In this document: positions 25,701 through 36,918 of the stretch, piece after piece
Position numbering within the stretch: the stretch's first letter is position 1
How the letters are laid out: every line of letters starts with the position of its first letter
Source of the DNA: Phytophthora hibernalis
Taxonomy: Eukaryota > Oomycota > Peronosporomycetes > Peronosporales > Peronosporaceae
Assembly: GCA_012656075.1 (NCBI GenBank)
Contig: JAAKBF010000094.1
Location: forward strand, 124,001-188,000
Direction of reading: 5' to 3'
Length of the DNA stretch: 64,000 bases
Translations under genes and position numbers: made by a program
Notes under the pieces: model-generated
The model's input: only the letters and a program-made list of their open reading frames with translations
Database searches by the model: none
What the model was told of the DNA's origin: nothing

Positions 25701-27522
25701 GTGGAGGGAGATGACCCTCTCGTAATTGGATTTGCTATCAAGTCTACCCTTCGGTGTCTGGTCAATGCCAGCAATTTTGTGCTGCATGTCGATGCGACTT
25801 TCAAACTAAACAGTCGAGGATAAGTTCTCGCGTGCGAGATTACACACGAAAGCAGAATTTAACAGTACGATTCGCACGTCTCTGCGCCCCTCCATCCCCG
25901 AGGTTCGGCAAGCTCAACCTGATGATGCAGCGTTTTGTTTCAAAGGGCTGAATCTGGAACAAAGCCTGCTAGACTTATGAATGACTTAGTACTCGCGTAC
26001 GGCCTACAAAATGTTGATGGGGAGAATTTACTACGCAGTGTTCAGAACTGTGTGCGCACATACCGCCGTACAGCGTTGCATGACAATGACTACATCGACG
26101 AAATGGTAAGCCTCGCATCGACACCTCGATTTCGCGACAGTATGAACGACACTACCTCGTTTGCTTTCGGCTTCGACATTGATGACAATAACGTCCCTAT
26201 TCTCGGTCGTGTGGAGGGAGATGACCCTCTCGTAATTGGATTTGCTATCAAGTCTACCCTTCGGTGTCTGGTCAATGCCAGCAATTTTGTGCTGCATGTC
26301 GATGCGACTTTCAAACTAAACAGTCGAGGATAAGTTCTCGCGTGCGAGATTACACACGAAAGCAGAATTTAACAGTACGATTCGCACGTCTCTGCGCCCC
26401 TCCATCCCCGAGGTTCGGCAAGCTCAACCTGATGATGCAGCGTTTTGTTTCAAAGGGCTGAATCTGGAACAAAGCCTGCTAGACTTATGAATGACTTAGT
26501 ACTCGCGTACGGCCTACAAAATGTTGATGGGGAGAATTTACTACGCAGTGTTCAGAACTGTGTGCGCACATACCGCCGTACAGCGTTGCATGACAATGAC
26601 TACATCGACGAAATGGTAAGCCTCGCATCGACACCTCGATTTCGCGACAGTATGAACGACACTACCTCGTTTGCTTTCGGCTTCGACATTGATGACAATA
26701 ACGTCCCTATTCTCGGTCGTGTGGAGGGAGATGACCCTCTCGTAATTGGATTTGCTATCAAGTCTACCCTTCGGTGTCTGGTCAATGCCAGCAATTTTGT
26801 GCTGCATGTCGATGCGACTTTCAAACTAAACAGTCGAGGATAAGTTCTCGCGTGCGAGATTACACACGAAAGCAGAATTTAACAGTACGATTCGCACGTC
26901 TCTGCGTCCCCTCCATCCCCGAGGTCCGGCAAGCTCAACCTGATGATGCAGCGTTTTGTTTCAAAGGGCTGAATCTGGAACAAAGCCTGCTAGACTTATG
27001 AATGACTTAGTACTCGCGTACGGCCTACAAAATGTTGATGGGGAGAATTTACTACGCAGTGTTCAGAACTGTGTGCGCACATACCGCCGTACAGCGTTGC
27101 ATGACAATGACTACATCGACGAAATGGTAAGCCTCGCATCGACACCTCGATTTCGCGACAGTATGAACGACACTACCTCGTTTGCTTTCGGCTTCGACAT
27201 TGATGACAATAACGTCCCTATTCTCGGTCGTGTGGAGGAGATGACCCTCTCGTAATTGGATTTGCTATCAAGTCTACCCTTCGGTGTCTGGTCAATGCCA
27301 GCAATTTTGTGCTGCATGTCGATGCGACTTTCAAACTAAACAGTCGAGGATAAGTTCTCGCGTGCGAGATTACACACGAAAGCAGAATTTAACAGTACGA
27401 TTCGCACGTCTCTGCGCCCCCTCCATCCCCGAGGTTCGGCAAGCTCAACCTGATGATGCAGCGTTTTGTTTCAAAGGGCTGAATCTGGAACAAAGCCTGC
27501 TAGACTTATGAATGACTTAGTA
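13589..27522 (+). repeat. Tandem array of 510-bp chimeric transposon units, 27 full copies plus one partial
   Basis: Units begin at 'ttctcgcgtgcgagattaca' (13589, 14099, 14609, ... 27355) with a period of 509-512 bp; the last copy stops after ~168 bp at 27522. Each unit has about 150 bp continuing the gag-end frame ('VRFARLCAPSIPEVRQAQPD') and about 360 bp with an N-terminal MULE transposase fragment. Copies are almost identical. They differ by a few recurring substitutions (gcgttgcat/gcattgcat, gttcgg/gtccgg, accagc/gccagc) and by 1-nt changes in C, G and T runs. The substitutions are scattered in mosaic fashion, as expected from unequal crossing-over or conversion. Every unit has stops in all frames, so the array does not encode a repeat protein. 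The ~118-residue plus-strand frames and the 74- and 88-residue minus-strand frames recur as by-products. Confidence 0.9.
14251..14607 (+). pseudogene. MULE transposase N-terminal fragment (representative array unit)
   Basis: This is one of about 27 copies of a 118-residue frame that starts with an ATG overlapping the stop of the preceding gag-like frame (ATGA) and ends soon after 'HVDATFKLN'. The order 'FAFGFDIDDNNVPILGR', then 'PLVIGFAIKS', then 'FVLHVDATFKLN' matches the region of Mutator-like (MULE) transposases leading to the first catalytic Asp (in VDATFK). The rest of the DDE domain and the zinc-binding tail are absent, so the fragment cannot transpose. In some copies a 1-nt deletion in the GGG run ('gtggaggagatg') truncates it to 85 or 99 residues. 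Confidence 0.65.
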
Positions 27523-28166
27523 AAGTCGTGTCTTGGTGCGTTTCAAAATACCTTTTCCTATCAGATTCTGATAGTTGTAGCCGCATAGAACGCAACTTGC
27601 GACCGCTTTCTCCTTGATCCATGCAGACGTCCTGACCTTATTTCTAGGGTTCGTAGCAGCAAATTCCTTAGTCCATGTATTCCCGTGTTCTTCTGTAGTA
27701 GAATCCGAACAAACTCACGAGGGAAGCTGGCGCTTCCTGTAAACCCTTGGTTGTACTGTAGTCTGCAAGTCTTAGAATAAGATCGGTCAAACCTCTCGTC
27801 AGGTACTCTTACACTGCTGTAGTGATACCTGCAATAGTGTACCCACCTCAGAGTCTTATCCTACGCCAGCTTTAGCTGAAGTCGTTCTTTACCATCAGCC
27901 CGATGCGTGGTCAGGTCATGAAGATCGCCACTCCACTACACCTTCACAAAATCCCAGAACGCAGCGTGGACCCTCGTGTTGATGTAGATGATGCCAGGTT
28001 CGGCGGGAGAGGATGCTAGTGCCGGTGGTGGGGGCTTCGATATGTTGGTGTTGAGTGTTGAGTGGCAACTATTTTTATTGTGCGACCGTGTTCAAATGGA
28101 GGTGAACTAGATGGCATTCGTTGATGTCATGCCATGAATACAATTCCGAATTTAAACTTCGGTTGT
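27523..28166. other. No gene seen
   Basis: The sequence after the array shows no continuation of the MULE or gag frames and no recognisable coding region or repeat. Confidence 0.4.
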
Positions 28167-28679
28167 TCATGTGATTTTGGATACTACCGATGCAACCGCG
28201 GTTAAATACGACGCATTAGCGAAATAGGGCTCTGGATATTCTCCTCGTCGGCCGTAGTACATGCAGGCATACATGCTCCTCAGCAACGATACCCAGCTCA
28301 TATCCATTAAATAGATCGGGACACTCATAAAGCCGTACATCAAGACGGCCCCTTTGCCGCACAGAACGATCACCTTGGTATTGCCGGTGTTTGTATCACG
28401 AATGCCTTGTGCAATCTACTTGAAATACTTAATGCCCTTCACGTTGCGGCTGAACACCTTCTTCTCGCCAGGATAATCTCCGCGACCTACTTCGAGTGCA
28501 GCAACCGGGAAGCCATCGCTTTTATCAACTGCAATATGAACCTGCTTGGCAGGCTTGGGCACGTCACACCTTAGGCTGGAGATCTGTATCAAGACGTTTC
28601 CGCATAGCTTGGAGATAGCTCCGCGCAACGTGGAACGGCGGCGTGCCGAGTTATGCCAGAGAAAAACAACTCGGCACAC
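28167..28679 (-). pseudogene. Unidentified ORF with one in-frame stop
   Basis: A single minus-strand frame of ~170 codons is open from 28679 to 28167 except for one TAG at 28416-28418. Upstream of the stop it reads 'KQVHIAVDKSDGFPVAALEV' and 'GEKKVFSRNVKGIKYF'. Downstream it reads 'VIVLCGKGAVLMYGFMSVPI' and ends near 'YLTAVASVVSKIT'. The alternating beta-strand pattern with a conserved-looking Glu in 'ALEVG' is reminiscent of restriction-endonuclease-like folds, but I cannot name a family. It is probably the remnant of a real gene; 28791-29129 on the same strand could be an upstream part. Confidence 0.35.
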
Positions 28680-29429
28680 TACCGAGATATGCTAGCTCAG
28701 CACTATACTTAAATTTAATACTAGTGTCTACCTGCCAAGTTTATAGCATGTTCGTACATGTATGAAGGCAGTGTATAACACGGTAGATTATTAAAACGAA
28801 TAAAGTGACGTTGATATTAATACCGAGTCAGAAAACCGGAATGGTACAGAACCAGCATTGTCATCGCATTTAAAAGGCAAGGCAGAGTCTATAATCAGCT
28901 TCGCGGGCATGCAATTGTAGGGGGCATCGGGACAAATGATACCCTGTGGTGGATTCTGGGTCAAAGCCAGCTTCCGCCGCCAGACGTGAACTTCAAAGAC
29001 TTGACAACTAGACAGTGAGCGACCTGGTGCAATCAAGTCAATCACAGAAGAATCTACGCCTGACCCTGGTGCATCAAGGTCAGCGTGCTTCATTGGCGAT
29101 GGCAGAGCCAGACATCTGGACCTGACCAAACTTTCATGGATCTCATAGAACAGGCCGCCAGTGATCCAAGTGGAATCTCGGGCTGCTTTACGTGTTCCCT
29201 TTCATGCTGCCATCAGCATGAAGGTTTCATACTTTCATTGAGAAGGATGGATGGTGACGACTGTCCAAATCTCTCACTCTTCATTTTGCTAGTTACACAT
29301 CAAGCTACCAATACACTAGGCTACAAGTTCCAGCAGGATCGCCACCTGCCCTGTCTCGTGTTTGGAGTTTCTTCAACCTCCGTAAAACAGCATATACCCG
29401 TGAAAACGACAACCTCAACTAGTCGGACT
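28680..29429. other. No supported gene
   Basis: There is only a weak minus-strand frame (28791-29129) with no family signature. Nothing else is visible. Confidence 0.35.
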
Positions 29430-29538
29430 TGTCTCCTCGGTAGGTCGCCGCGAGTGGGTCGCCTCGGGCAGGTCGCCTCGGGCAGGTCGTCTCGGGCAGG
29501 TCGTCTCGTGCAGGTCGTCTCGTGCAGGTCAGGTCGCC
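29430..29538. repeat. 14-bp minisatellite, about six copies
   Basis: The unit 'gtcgcctcgggcag' and its variants 'gtcgtctcgggcag' and 'gtcgtctcgtgcag' repeat head to tail at 29457-29528, with degenerate flanking copies. Confidence 0.8.
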
Positions 29539-30722
29539 TTTGACAGGACGCTCCTCAAACTTGCAATATTGGTTCTGAGACGATGGGGCAAAGCTCTCAC
29601 GCGCTACCTTTCAATACAGATATTTGGCAAAAACATAGTTCGGCGGGGATGGCCGATGCCATGTTTTCATCTTGCCCTTCTGAATTTTGTCCGAGTGTCT
29701 GTAGATTATACCTTTCCTCGTGCATAACGTGTATTAACCCTTTGTTGCCCATGCATTTTCTATTTAAAAATATGTTTAATAATAGCGGAGCTTCCAAGGT
29801 TGACGGAACTCCCATTGCAAGCCAACCAAGGAGCCCGGCAAACCTCTGTTGCCGATATTATGCTTGGCACACTGTCAACAGCATCGGCGTGGATCACCCC
29901 ATGATGCCCAGGATCATCCCATGACCCCAGTGCGGTGTGAGTGCAACTTAAAGTATCCGAGGTGTCCAGCCTTCGCAAGTCAAGCGTGGTGTCAGAAGTC
30001 GCGAGGGGTTGAATGATCGAAGAGATTCCATACAAAATCCTAGTCATTTTTGAATCCACCCCAAAGTAGTATTCGTATTTAAACGAATTAAATAGTGTAT
30101 CCATGCCCGGGGCGATTGTTGCGCGATCGATTCGACCAGACGGCCCGGAAAAGTTTGAGTAGAACCCATATACCACCTACCAACACTGTGCGGAGCGCTG
30201 CTCGAAGTTCTGACTCAGAACCTCCCATTTGCACGAGTCAGCCTTCAAGACATCCATACGAGTCTCGTGCACAGTACAGTGTCAGCACAGAGTGTCGATG
30301 TGCTTTTGCTTCAGTGGCAAGGCCGTTGGCGTCTGTCTTCCGCAATGCGGAATCCGCATCGCTGGAGATATTCTGTCTACCCCAGTGCTCGGACATTACA
30401 TGTACAATAAATAATTGTATTGGCAAACGTACTGAGCAATAATAAATAAAGGAGTTGCTAGTGGTACAAAACAGGAATGATGGTCAAATGTATTTTACGC
30501 TGGTCATTTATGAACATTACCAAATCTCTTTTTTCAAAAAAATAGTGCCACACAACTCATTATCGATTCTCCCGCTTTGCCGCGAAGTCGCCCCCTCCGT
30601 CCGATCTGCACGTATGATGCTGACGCTACCGCTGCTGTCTCTGCTGCTCGTACGGCTACCGCTTAGTGCTCGTATTACCTAGGTGGTGAATTCTTACTCG
30701 TGTCAATGAAGAGGCCTCAGAA
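29539..30722. other. No gene seen
   Basis: Open frames on both strands overlap each other and show no family motif. The stretch ends at the hAT terminus. Confidence 0.4.
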
Positions 30723-31260
30723 TAGGGATGGGCAAATGCAGCCGTGGCATTAATGCCATTTCGAATGCAATGACATTTTGTTCATTAATGGGTGAAGGCG
30801 TATCTTACTCGAGAAAGATAAAAATGCCTTCGCGGCAGACAGATCTCAATGTGTCCTGCTGCAGAGTGGGTATTGCCAACTCCAAGCGCCGATCACCAAC
30901 TTGATGGCGCATGCCCCCTCACCTTTGCTGGCGCAGAACGCCCCTCGCCAATTGACGGCACAGATTCAACAAATCCTGTGAAGACCTCCCACCATTTAAT
31001 GGCGCAGAATTGGCTAGCGTGACAACGTGCTCTACACTACTGCAGAAGCACGCGCAAGGATTTGTACTGAATCACAGGGCGTTAGATAGACGACATCACC
31101 AGCTGCATGAGCTTCACGTTGAAGTGTACGGAGGAGGCGATGTTAGACTACTGCACGGCAGTGCCTCTACTACCCATTGTTCAATTCACTCTGCCGCATC
31201 AACGTCATCCGCCCCGTACCTCGACTTCACTGCACCACCCATGCCTCGAGCGCGTGCAAG

Positions 31261-33240
31261 GAATTCAACTACACTGACGGCGACTACCCCGATGCGACCT
31301 GCAAACACTGCCCCCTCGAAGCTGTTCATATGTCAGCCGAGTCGTAATTTGCTGAGGCACCTGGGGTCGTGTCTCGGGTTAAATGAGGCCGAGCAGCTCA
31401 AGTGGCGGCGCTACGAAGAACCTGAGAAAAAGCGCAAGCGGAAGCGCCAAAAGCGCAAAAAGGAGCAACACCCAATCTCCTGGTGATACACAAGATTCCG
31501 TTATGACTGAAGCATCGCTATCGCAGTCGCAGTCGCAGCCGATCATGGCTTTTGCTGGGGCTATCGACAGCAAGGAGAAGAACCGTTTTCAGTCAGAAAT
31601 TGCGCCTTTTACGCTGCTGGGCTACCCTTTCTGAGCATAGAGGTGCCTCGAATGCGAAAGACTCTCACGATTCTGCAGCTAGAAATGAAAAGATTAGGAA
31701 CATCTTGGCTGGTCGCCTTCTGACGAAGAAATTCGAGCTCGAGAAGGACGCGTTGGTTGCACGAATGGGAGATGATCCAACGCTAGGGCTGGTGTAAGAT
31801 GGCTGGTCTAGCGTCAGCAAGGCAAATTTCATCAATTACGTCGTTGTGTATCACCTGATGCGGCCGCAACTTTGGTGTACCAAAACAACGGTGAGGCTGA
31901 ACAAACATCCGAGTACGTGGCCAAAGAAATTGGATCTGTCATCGATGAGATTGACACGGCCGCTGGGAAACAAGTAGTGGTATCTGTGACGACTGACAAT
32001 ACTTCTGCCATGCAGACGGCGTGGGAAATCATCGAGCAGAAGCGAACCATCTTTTGCAACGGGTGCAGCAGTCATACACTGAATCTCGTTCTAGAGGAGG
32101 TGCTGAGCCTACCTTGGATGCATCCAGCACTCGCTAAGTCTGTCACTCTGGCCAAGTTCATCAGGAACCGACTGCAGCTACTCGCAAGATTTTGCAAGCT
32201 ACAAAAGACCGGAAAAGAAGAGCATCGGCGGGCACTGCGGTTGCCCGTGCCAACAAGATGGTACTCTAGCTTTGAGTTGCATCAAGAGTGCATCCGACAA
32301 TCAACGTACAATTGCTAAAACATTCGCCAAAACAAATTCCTGAAGCGATGTGGGCAACAGCAAAGCTCAAGGAAGTTCAAGCAATTGTGGACGACACACA
32401 TTTCTGGAGGCATCTAAAACTGGTGCAAATTCTGTTGGGGCCTCTTGTGGAAGTTGTCGCCATGCTGGAGCAAGACACCTGCTGCATTTCCATGGTATAC
32501 TGGCAACTCAGCGAGCTTCACCGCAGCCCCGTGTACGCTGAGTCAATTCTGAACGTACCAAGCGTGTTCAAAAGATCATACTGGCATTGATTAAAGAGCG
32601 GTGGGACTTCCTGTACACACATACTATGGGTGTCTCGTTTCTCCTCGACCAAACAAAACCAATCGCTGACTTTGTGGGCGTGGACTTGGCCGACAGCGTC
32701 ATGTCCGTCACAAAGCTTGTTAGAAGGACTGGATTAGTGTCAACGGCAGCTGAAGAGACTCAAATTGAAGCTGAGGCTTCCGACTTCTACAGACAACGAC
32801 GGTGAAACTCCCCCACAAAAACTCGACCCCCTTCAGTGTGACTTTAAACTTAAGAAAAAAAGAAAATTCATAATATGTTTTGACCAATTACAGCTAAGAC
32901 CGCAGTAGGGGGTCGAGTTTTTTGTCTTCTGACCTTTCTACAACTGTATTGAAAATGAATGTCGACGGGGAGGGTAAGTTTCACCGTCGTTGTCTGTACC
33001 TCAAGAAAGAGAGGTGGTCACCCGAGACGCGAGCAAAGGAGGTGAAACTCTCCCAATGCGTGGTGGGATTAGAAGTGTTACAGGACAGCTGATATGGACA
33101 GCTACTATCCGCTTTTAGCTCCGTTGGCTGCTTTGATTTACACAACTCCAACGTCTTCAGCATCTAGTGAACGATCATGGAGTATCCACGATTTCATTCA
33201 CACGAAACGACGGAATCGATTGGACGTGTGAAGAAACTAG
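31261..33240 (+). pseudogene. hAT transposase remnant
   Basis: Domains appear in order. Near 31298-31375 is a BED-type zinc finger: Cys-x2-Cys in 'DATCKHC', then Leu-Arg-His...Cys in 'NLLRHLGSC'. At 31380-31480 is a Lys/Arg-rich segment. At 31872-32318 is the RNase-H-like core 'VVVSVTTDNTSAMQTAWEII', then 'NGCSSHTLNLVLEEVL' and the conserved 'PTRWYSS'. Helical segments follow at 32290-32790. Near 33110-33230 is the dimerisation block 'TPTSSASSERSWS' followed by 'KRRNRLDV'. Internal frameshifts, a stop near 31797 and the MITE insertion break it. An Asp-rich tail follows at 33300-33400. Confidence 0.75.
32790..32996. mobile_element. 207-bp MITE inside the hAT transposase
   Basis: It has 20-bp perfect terminal inverted repeats ('cagacaacgacggtgaaact' at 32790-32809, complement at 32977-32996) flanked by TA on both sides (32788-32789 and 32997-32998), the Tc1/mariner-type target duplication. 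A second inner inverted pair ('aaaactcgaccccc' at 32818, complement at 32907) would extend the hairpin. It has no coding capacity. The transposase frame reads across the two flanks. Confidence 0.85.
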
Positions 33241-33591
33241 TCTTTATATACTGCAACGCTAGTGGCAAGGACGCCAAGTCCAACATCTTCTACCGGGTGG
33301 GCGACGAGAGCTAGAATGACGATGAAGAAGACGACATCGACGACGACATCGACGACGATATTAATAGCGACGACGATAGCGACAAGGCAGGCACGGAAAC
33401 CCTTGAGAATAGCAACCCTTGTTCGTATGACGCTAGTGAGGAGCAGAAAGTTGAGTTTTAGCGTTACTACTGTTATTTACTGAGAATCTATTTTTACTTG
33501 CAAGAGATCGAAACAAATGCGTTGCATCGATGCCATTAATGCAATCGGTGCAGTGCATTAATGCCATAATGCATGCATTTGCCTATCCCTA

Positions 33592-36500
33592 TTGTGTAGG
33601 AAAGCGTCAAAAGACAAAGTGATATTAAGGAGCAGCAAGTAGCCTTGCTGCGTATAAGGAGTTTGTATAAGTCATTCTAAAACACTGTCACAAGTATTGT
33701 CTACCAACCATTATGGAGTTGTACATCAGATTCTAAAGTGGACCTGGTGCTATACAATATAGCAGGTTTACGGTACTGTGGTTAGAGTTGGGGCCGAGCC
33801 TCCACTTCAACAGAGAGCAATGACCTCTGGTCATGAATTTAACGCATTTGGCCGGCGATATCATTTTGAAGACGCTGGTTCATCAACTCACTGGAGGCGA
33901 CAGCTTCTGCAGGGCATAAATGGGATTGACAACAACATTAAGTGTCTAAATCTATCAATTTGAAAGCTCTGACTGCCACTGCGGGGTTCGTTGTTTCAAA
34001 TCCCCCACACTTTCAGCTCTGGTTGGTGTATTTCTATACGTATGTTCGTATACACTAGAGACGAAGGCATTGTGTCACGCGAGCACTAGCCACGAGGTAT
34101 TTTCGTGCGTTCAGACAACTTCGCCTCAACGGCTCTCAGTATCAATGGACCAATGGACGGACGGACGTCAGCGGCGAGCCGTTTGCGCAACCTTGAACTT
34201 GGTGTTTCTAAATATATCTCCGGATGAGGAAAGTTTTGAAAACTATAAACGTACTTAGAGAGATTGTTTGTACACGTACAAACCGTTTTGTACGTATTGG
34301 AACGAGTTTGTTTCTGATTTGTACCTCTTAGCACGGCTTTGTCTGACCATTTTGTACCACTAGCACGAGCCATAAATAAAAAGGATGTTACAAGAAACAA
34401 TAATTCGCAGTTCGAAGAACTGTGCTAGGGACCTTATAAAGTTGTGTTGACATCCGGCAACATAACACAAACGTTGCTAAAGTTGCCCAACGATGAGTAC
34501 GTGTCATCAAGCAACATTACACTTAATCATGTTGCCACACCATTTTGCCGGTGGACCGTGTCGGTAGTACTAAAAGATTTGTACTAATATTAGTGGTTTT
34601 AGCACGACTAATAATAATATTTTAACGCTCGTTAGTAGTGCTATTCAAATCGCTAAATCACGCGTTATCTGTTCTATTACCGGTTGTACTATGCTCAGTA
34701 CTAGCGATGATTCTGCTGTCTTCTTGTCTTCCTCCTCCCTCGCTTCTCTACTGCTAGTTCAATACTATCCTAGGTCGCGAACGTTCGGTCGTTCTGCTGC
34801 CTTCTTGTCCTCGTTTTTCTAGTACCTCGTATGCCTTCGTCCGAGAAACAACCATCAGGCTGTTTCTGAGAGGACGTCTAGGTAGCGCTTCCAAAGGTCC
34901 CCTATGCCGTGCGCACTTATCCTACTATAACACTCTTGAAAAGGTGAGATTGCATCCACACCTCCTTCGCGTAACAGGTTCTGTGAAGTCGGGTTTAGAC
35001 AATAAAATCGCCTGATAGTACTATTTAAACAATACTGATAGAAACCCGATACGCTACTGACAAAGTAGCTTCATGTATTTTAATACATGACTATTAAAAT
35101 AGTAGTTTGTCTGGGAATGTAAATCTATACGGCTATCAAGAAAACCCCGCTATCAAACCAGGAGAGACGTTTCGGCGGCAAAATAAACAAACCGTATCAG
35201 TCCATCTGTATGTCACTCAAACTGTCTGCAGGGGTAACTCTCAAACGAGTAGCATTATTATTCGATGCTTTCCAATGTGAAATGGTTACGTATCGACGAC
35301 AGAGGATTTTGCATGTCTAAAGAATAGTTTTACGCTGAGACTGCAGCTAAGTCTAATCCAATGCTATACAGGTATCCGCCTACGCGAAGACCTGGTAAAG
35401 TATAAGTAGTTGATAAAATAGATTGTGAAATCAAGAGTGCATTTTCATCAGTCCCTGGCCATGGTTGTTGTCACTGCAGCTCGGTGAATCGGAGTTAGGG
35501 AGGGGGACTTTTGCATTGGCAATCCACTTCTAGTTTCGAGGCATTGCCATCCTTCCTGTCCCTCACTAATCTCGTTGACATTGGAGATGCACAACACTAT
35601 AACTCTACCCAATTTCAAGAACGCAAGGCCTAAACTACGTTTCCTATGCTTGTGTAACACAAGTTCTGTTTCATGTAATGCAAAGAGCACCTATCTTTTT
35701 TAAAAAATAATGTGTTACTGTTCTCCATCAACTTAAAGAGGGCATCTATCTTGGGACATATGCGTAGAGACCATGAACCTCGCCGTTTACACGCGAGAAC
35801 TGCGAATCCCCGGTCCTAAAGGTCCGGGTCCTCGAATAAAAAAATGGACAATAGCTATTGTAATGTGCTCTCAGCTCTACTGTAATTAAAGTCGGTGTCG
35901 GGTGCTGCGATACTCATAAGCGTATACAAACTGCAGTAGCCACGGTTCGCACGCAAAATGCAAGCATCTCGAAGCGTTGTAGCGTCATAGTAAGCTTGAA
36001 CAGCTTGCATAATTGTACGTAAAATGCAACTTAAGTGTTTTACAAAAAGTAAAGTGAAAACAATCACGTGTTTTTCATTTTCCTAAACTACAGAATCAGT
36101 TAGTAGCTGTGAATAACATTAAACCGTATCTTTGTCGTAGCACAATAATAATAAATGTGGTAAAACAATATCATTACTATTTATTATAAAACATTTTGTC
36201 CGAGTTTATCGGCAAGCGTTGACAAAATGTTCCAGTATTTTATGATTTTCAAACCCTAGTTTATAGAACTGATTTCGCACAAAACCGAAGTTTTAGGTCC
36301 CACAGAGATATCCCAGCGACTTCCAGGGCTCTATAGTTTCTCGGTAAACAGGATCTCAGTAAAACCTTAATAATGGACCGATTCCCGCAGGATTTATCGC
36401 ATCGATTTCATGTATAAATGAACAGTAAACGGCCATTTTTATAGAAATTTTGCTTCCTTTTTGCTTGCGCCAGCTCGACATATTGCTGCCTGTCTGGGAC

Positions 36501-36918
36501 ACCATCCGACAGATATAAGCTGCCTAGAATCGTGTCAAAAGGCATGGCATCCGGAACGTTGACGATCTAGTGGGCATTCCTCCATGGCTGGAATAGAAGT
36601 TTCCGAATTGAAGGAGTAGCAGTCGAAGAAGAAGTCAGCACAGGAATCGAGTACGAGGTTTGGGTAGGGGGCAAACGCCTATTGCCAAGCAACACAATAC
36701 TCCGCTCAAGCCTTCGCGCTTCAGCTTCTTCACTCGCCAGCCCCTGCCGCCGTCGGACCGGTCACCCTGACCTTGACCGCGCCTCGCCCTTCTCCCGTTG
36801 CGTTCTCGCGTAACCGAGAGCCGCTGCGTCCCTCTGATACGCAGGCAGAAGCCCTCCTGCCGCGTCCAGTGTCGGCCTTCCGGATATCGCCCTGGGTCCA
36901 TTGCCCGTCTCGGCCCCC
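33592..36918. other. Gene-poor AT-rich stretch
   Basis: No supported gene is seen over about 3.3 kb. A short plus-strand frame at 34070-34258 contains 'SVSMDQWTDGRQRR', faintly like the start of a hAT core (D-x-W-T), but it is isolated. The 34260-34380 stretch has several 'ttgtac' repeats. The last 300 bp (36619-36918) probably belong to the 5' end of the DIRS element that follows, but its terminus could not be placed. Confidence 0.4.

Larger units (their letters stand above)
30723..33591 (+). mobile_element. hAT-family DNA transposon (decayed)
   Basis: The ends are imperfect inverted repeats: 'tagggatgggcaaatgca' at 30723 and, at the right end, the complement of 'tgcatttgcctatcccta' (33574-33591). 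Subterminal copies of a 'gcattaatgcca' motif occur at both ends, as is usual for hAT elements. No 8-bp target duplication survives. A plus-strand hAT transposase with a BED finger, a DUF659-like core and a C-terminal dimerisation motif lies inside, interrupted by a MITE. Confidence 0.75.

Noticed and set aside
13742..27511. Repeated small ORFs (118, 99, 88, 75, 74, 68 and 65 residues) on both strands as a multigene family
   Set aside because: They are by-products of one tandemly repeated non-coding unit derived from transposon sequence.
13589..27522. CRISPR-like array
   Set aside because: The repeats are 510 bp with no short direct repeat/spacer structure, and the sequence is eukaryotic.
33960..34020. 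tRNA-like T-arm ('ggggttcg'...'tcaaatccccc') with an upstream 'gtggttagag'
   Set aside because: The spacing between the box A-like and box B-like parts is far too long and no cloverleaf can be drawn.
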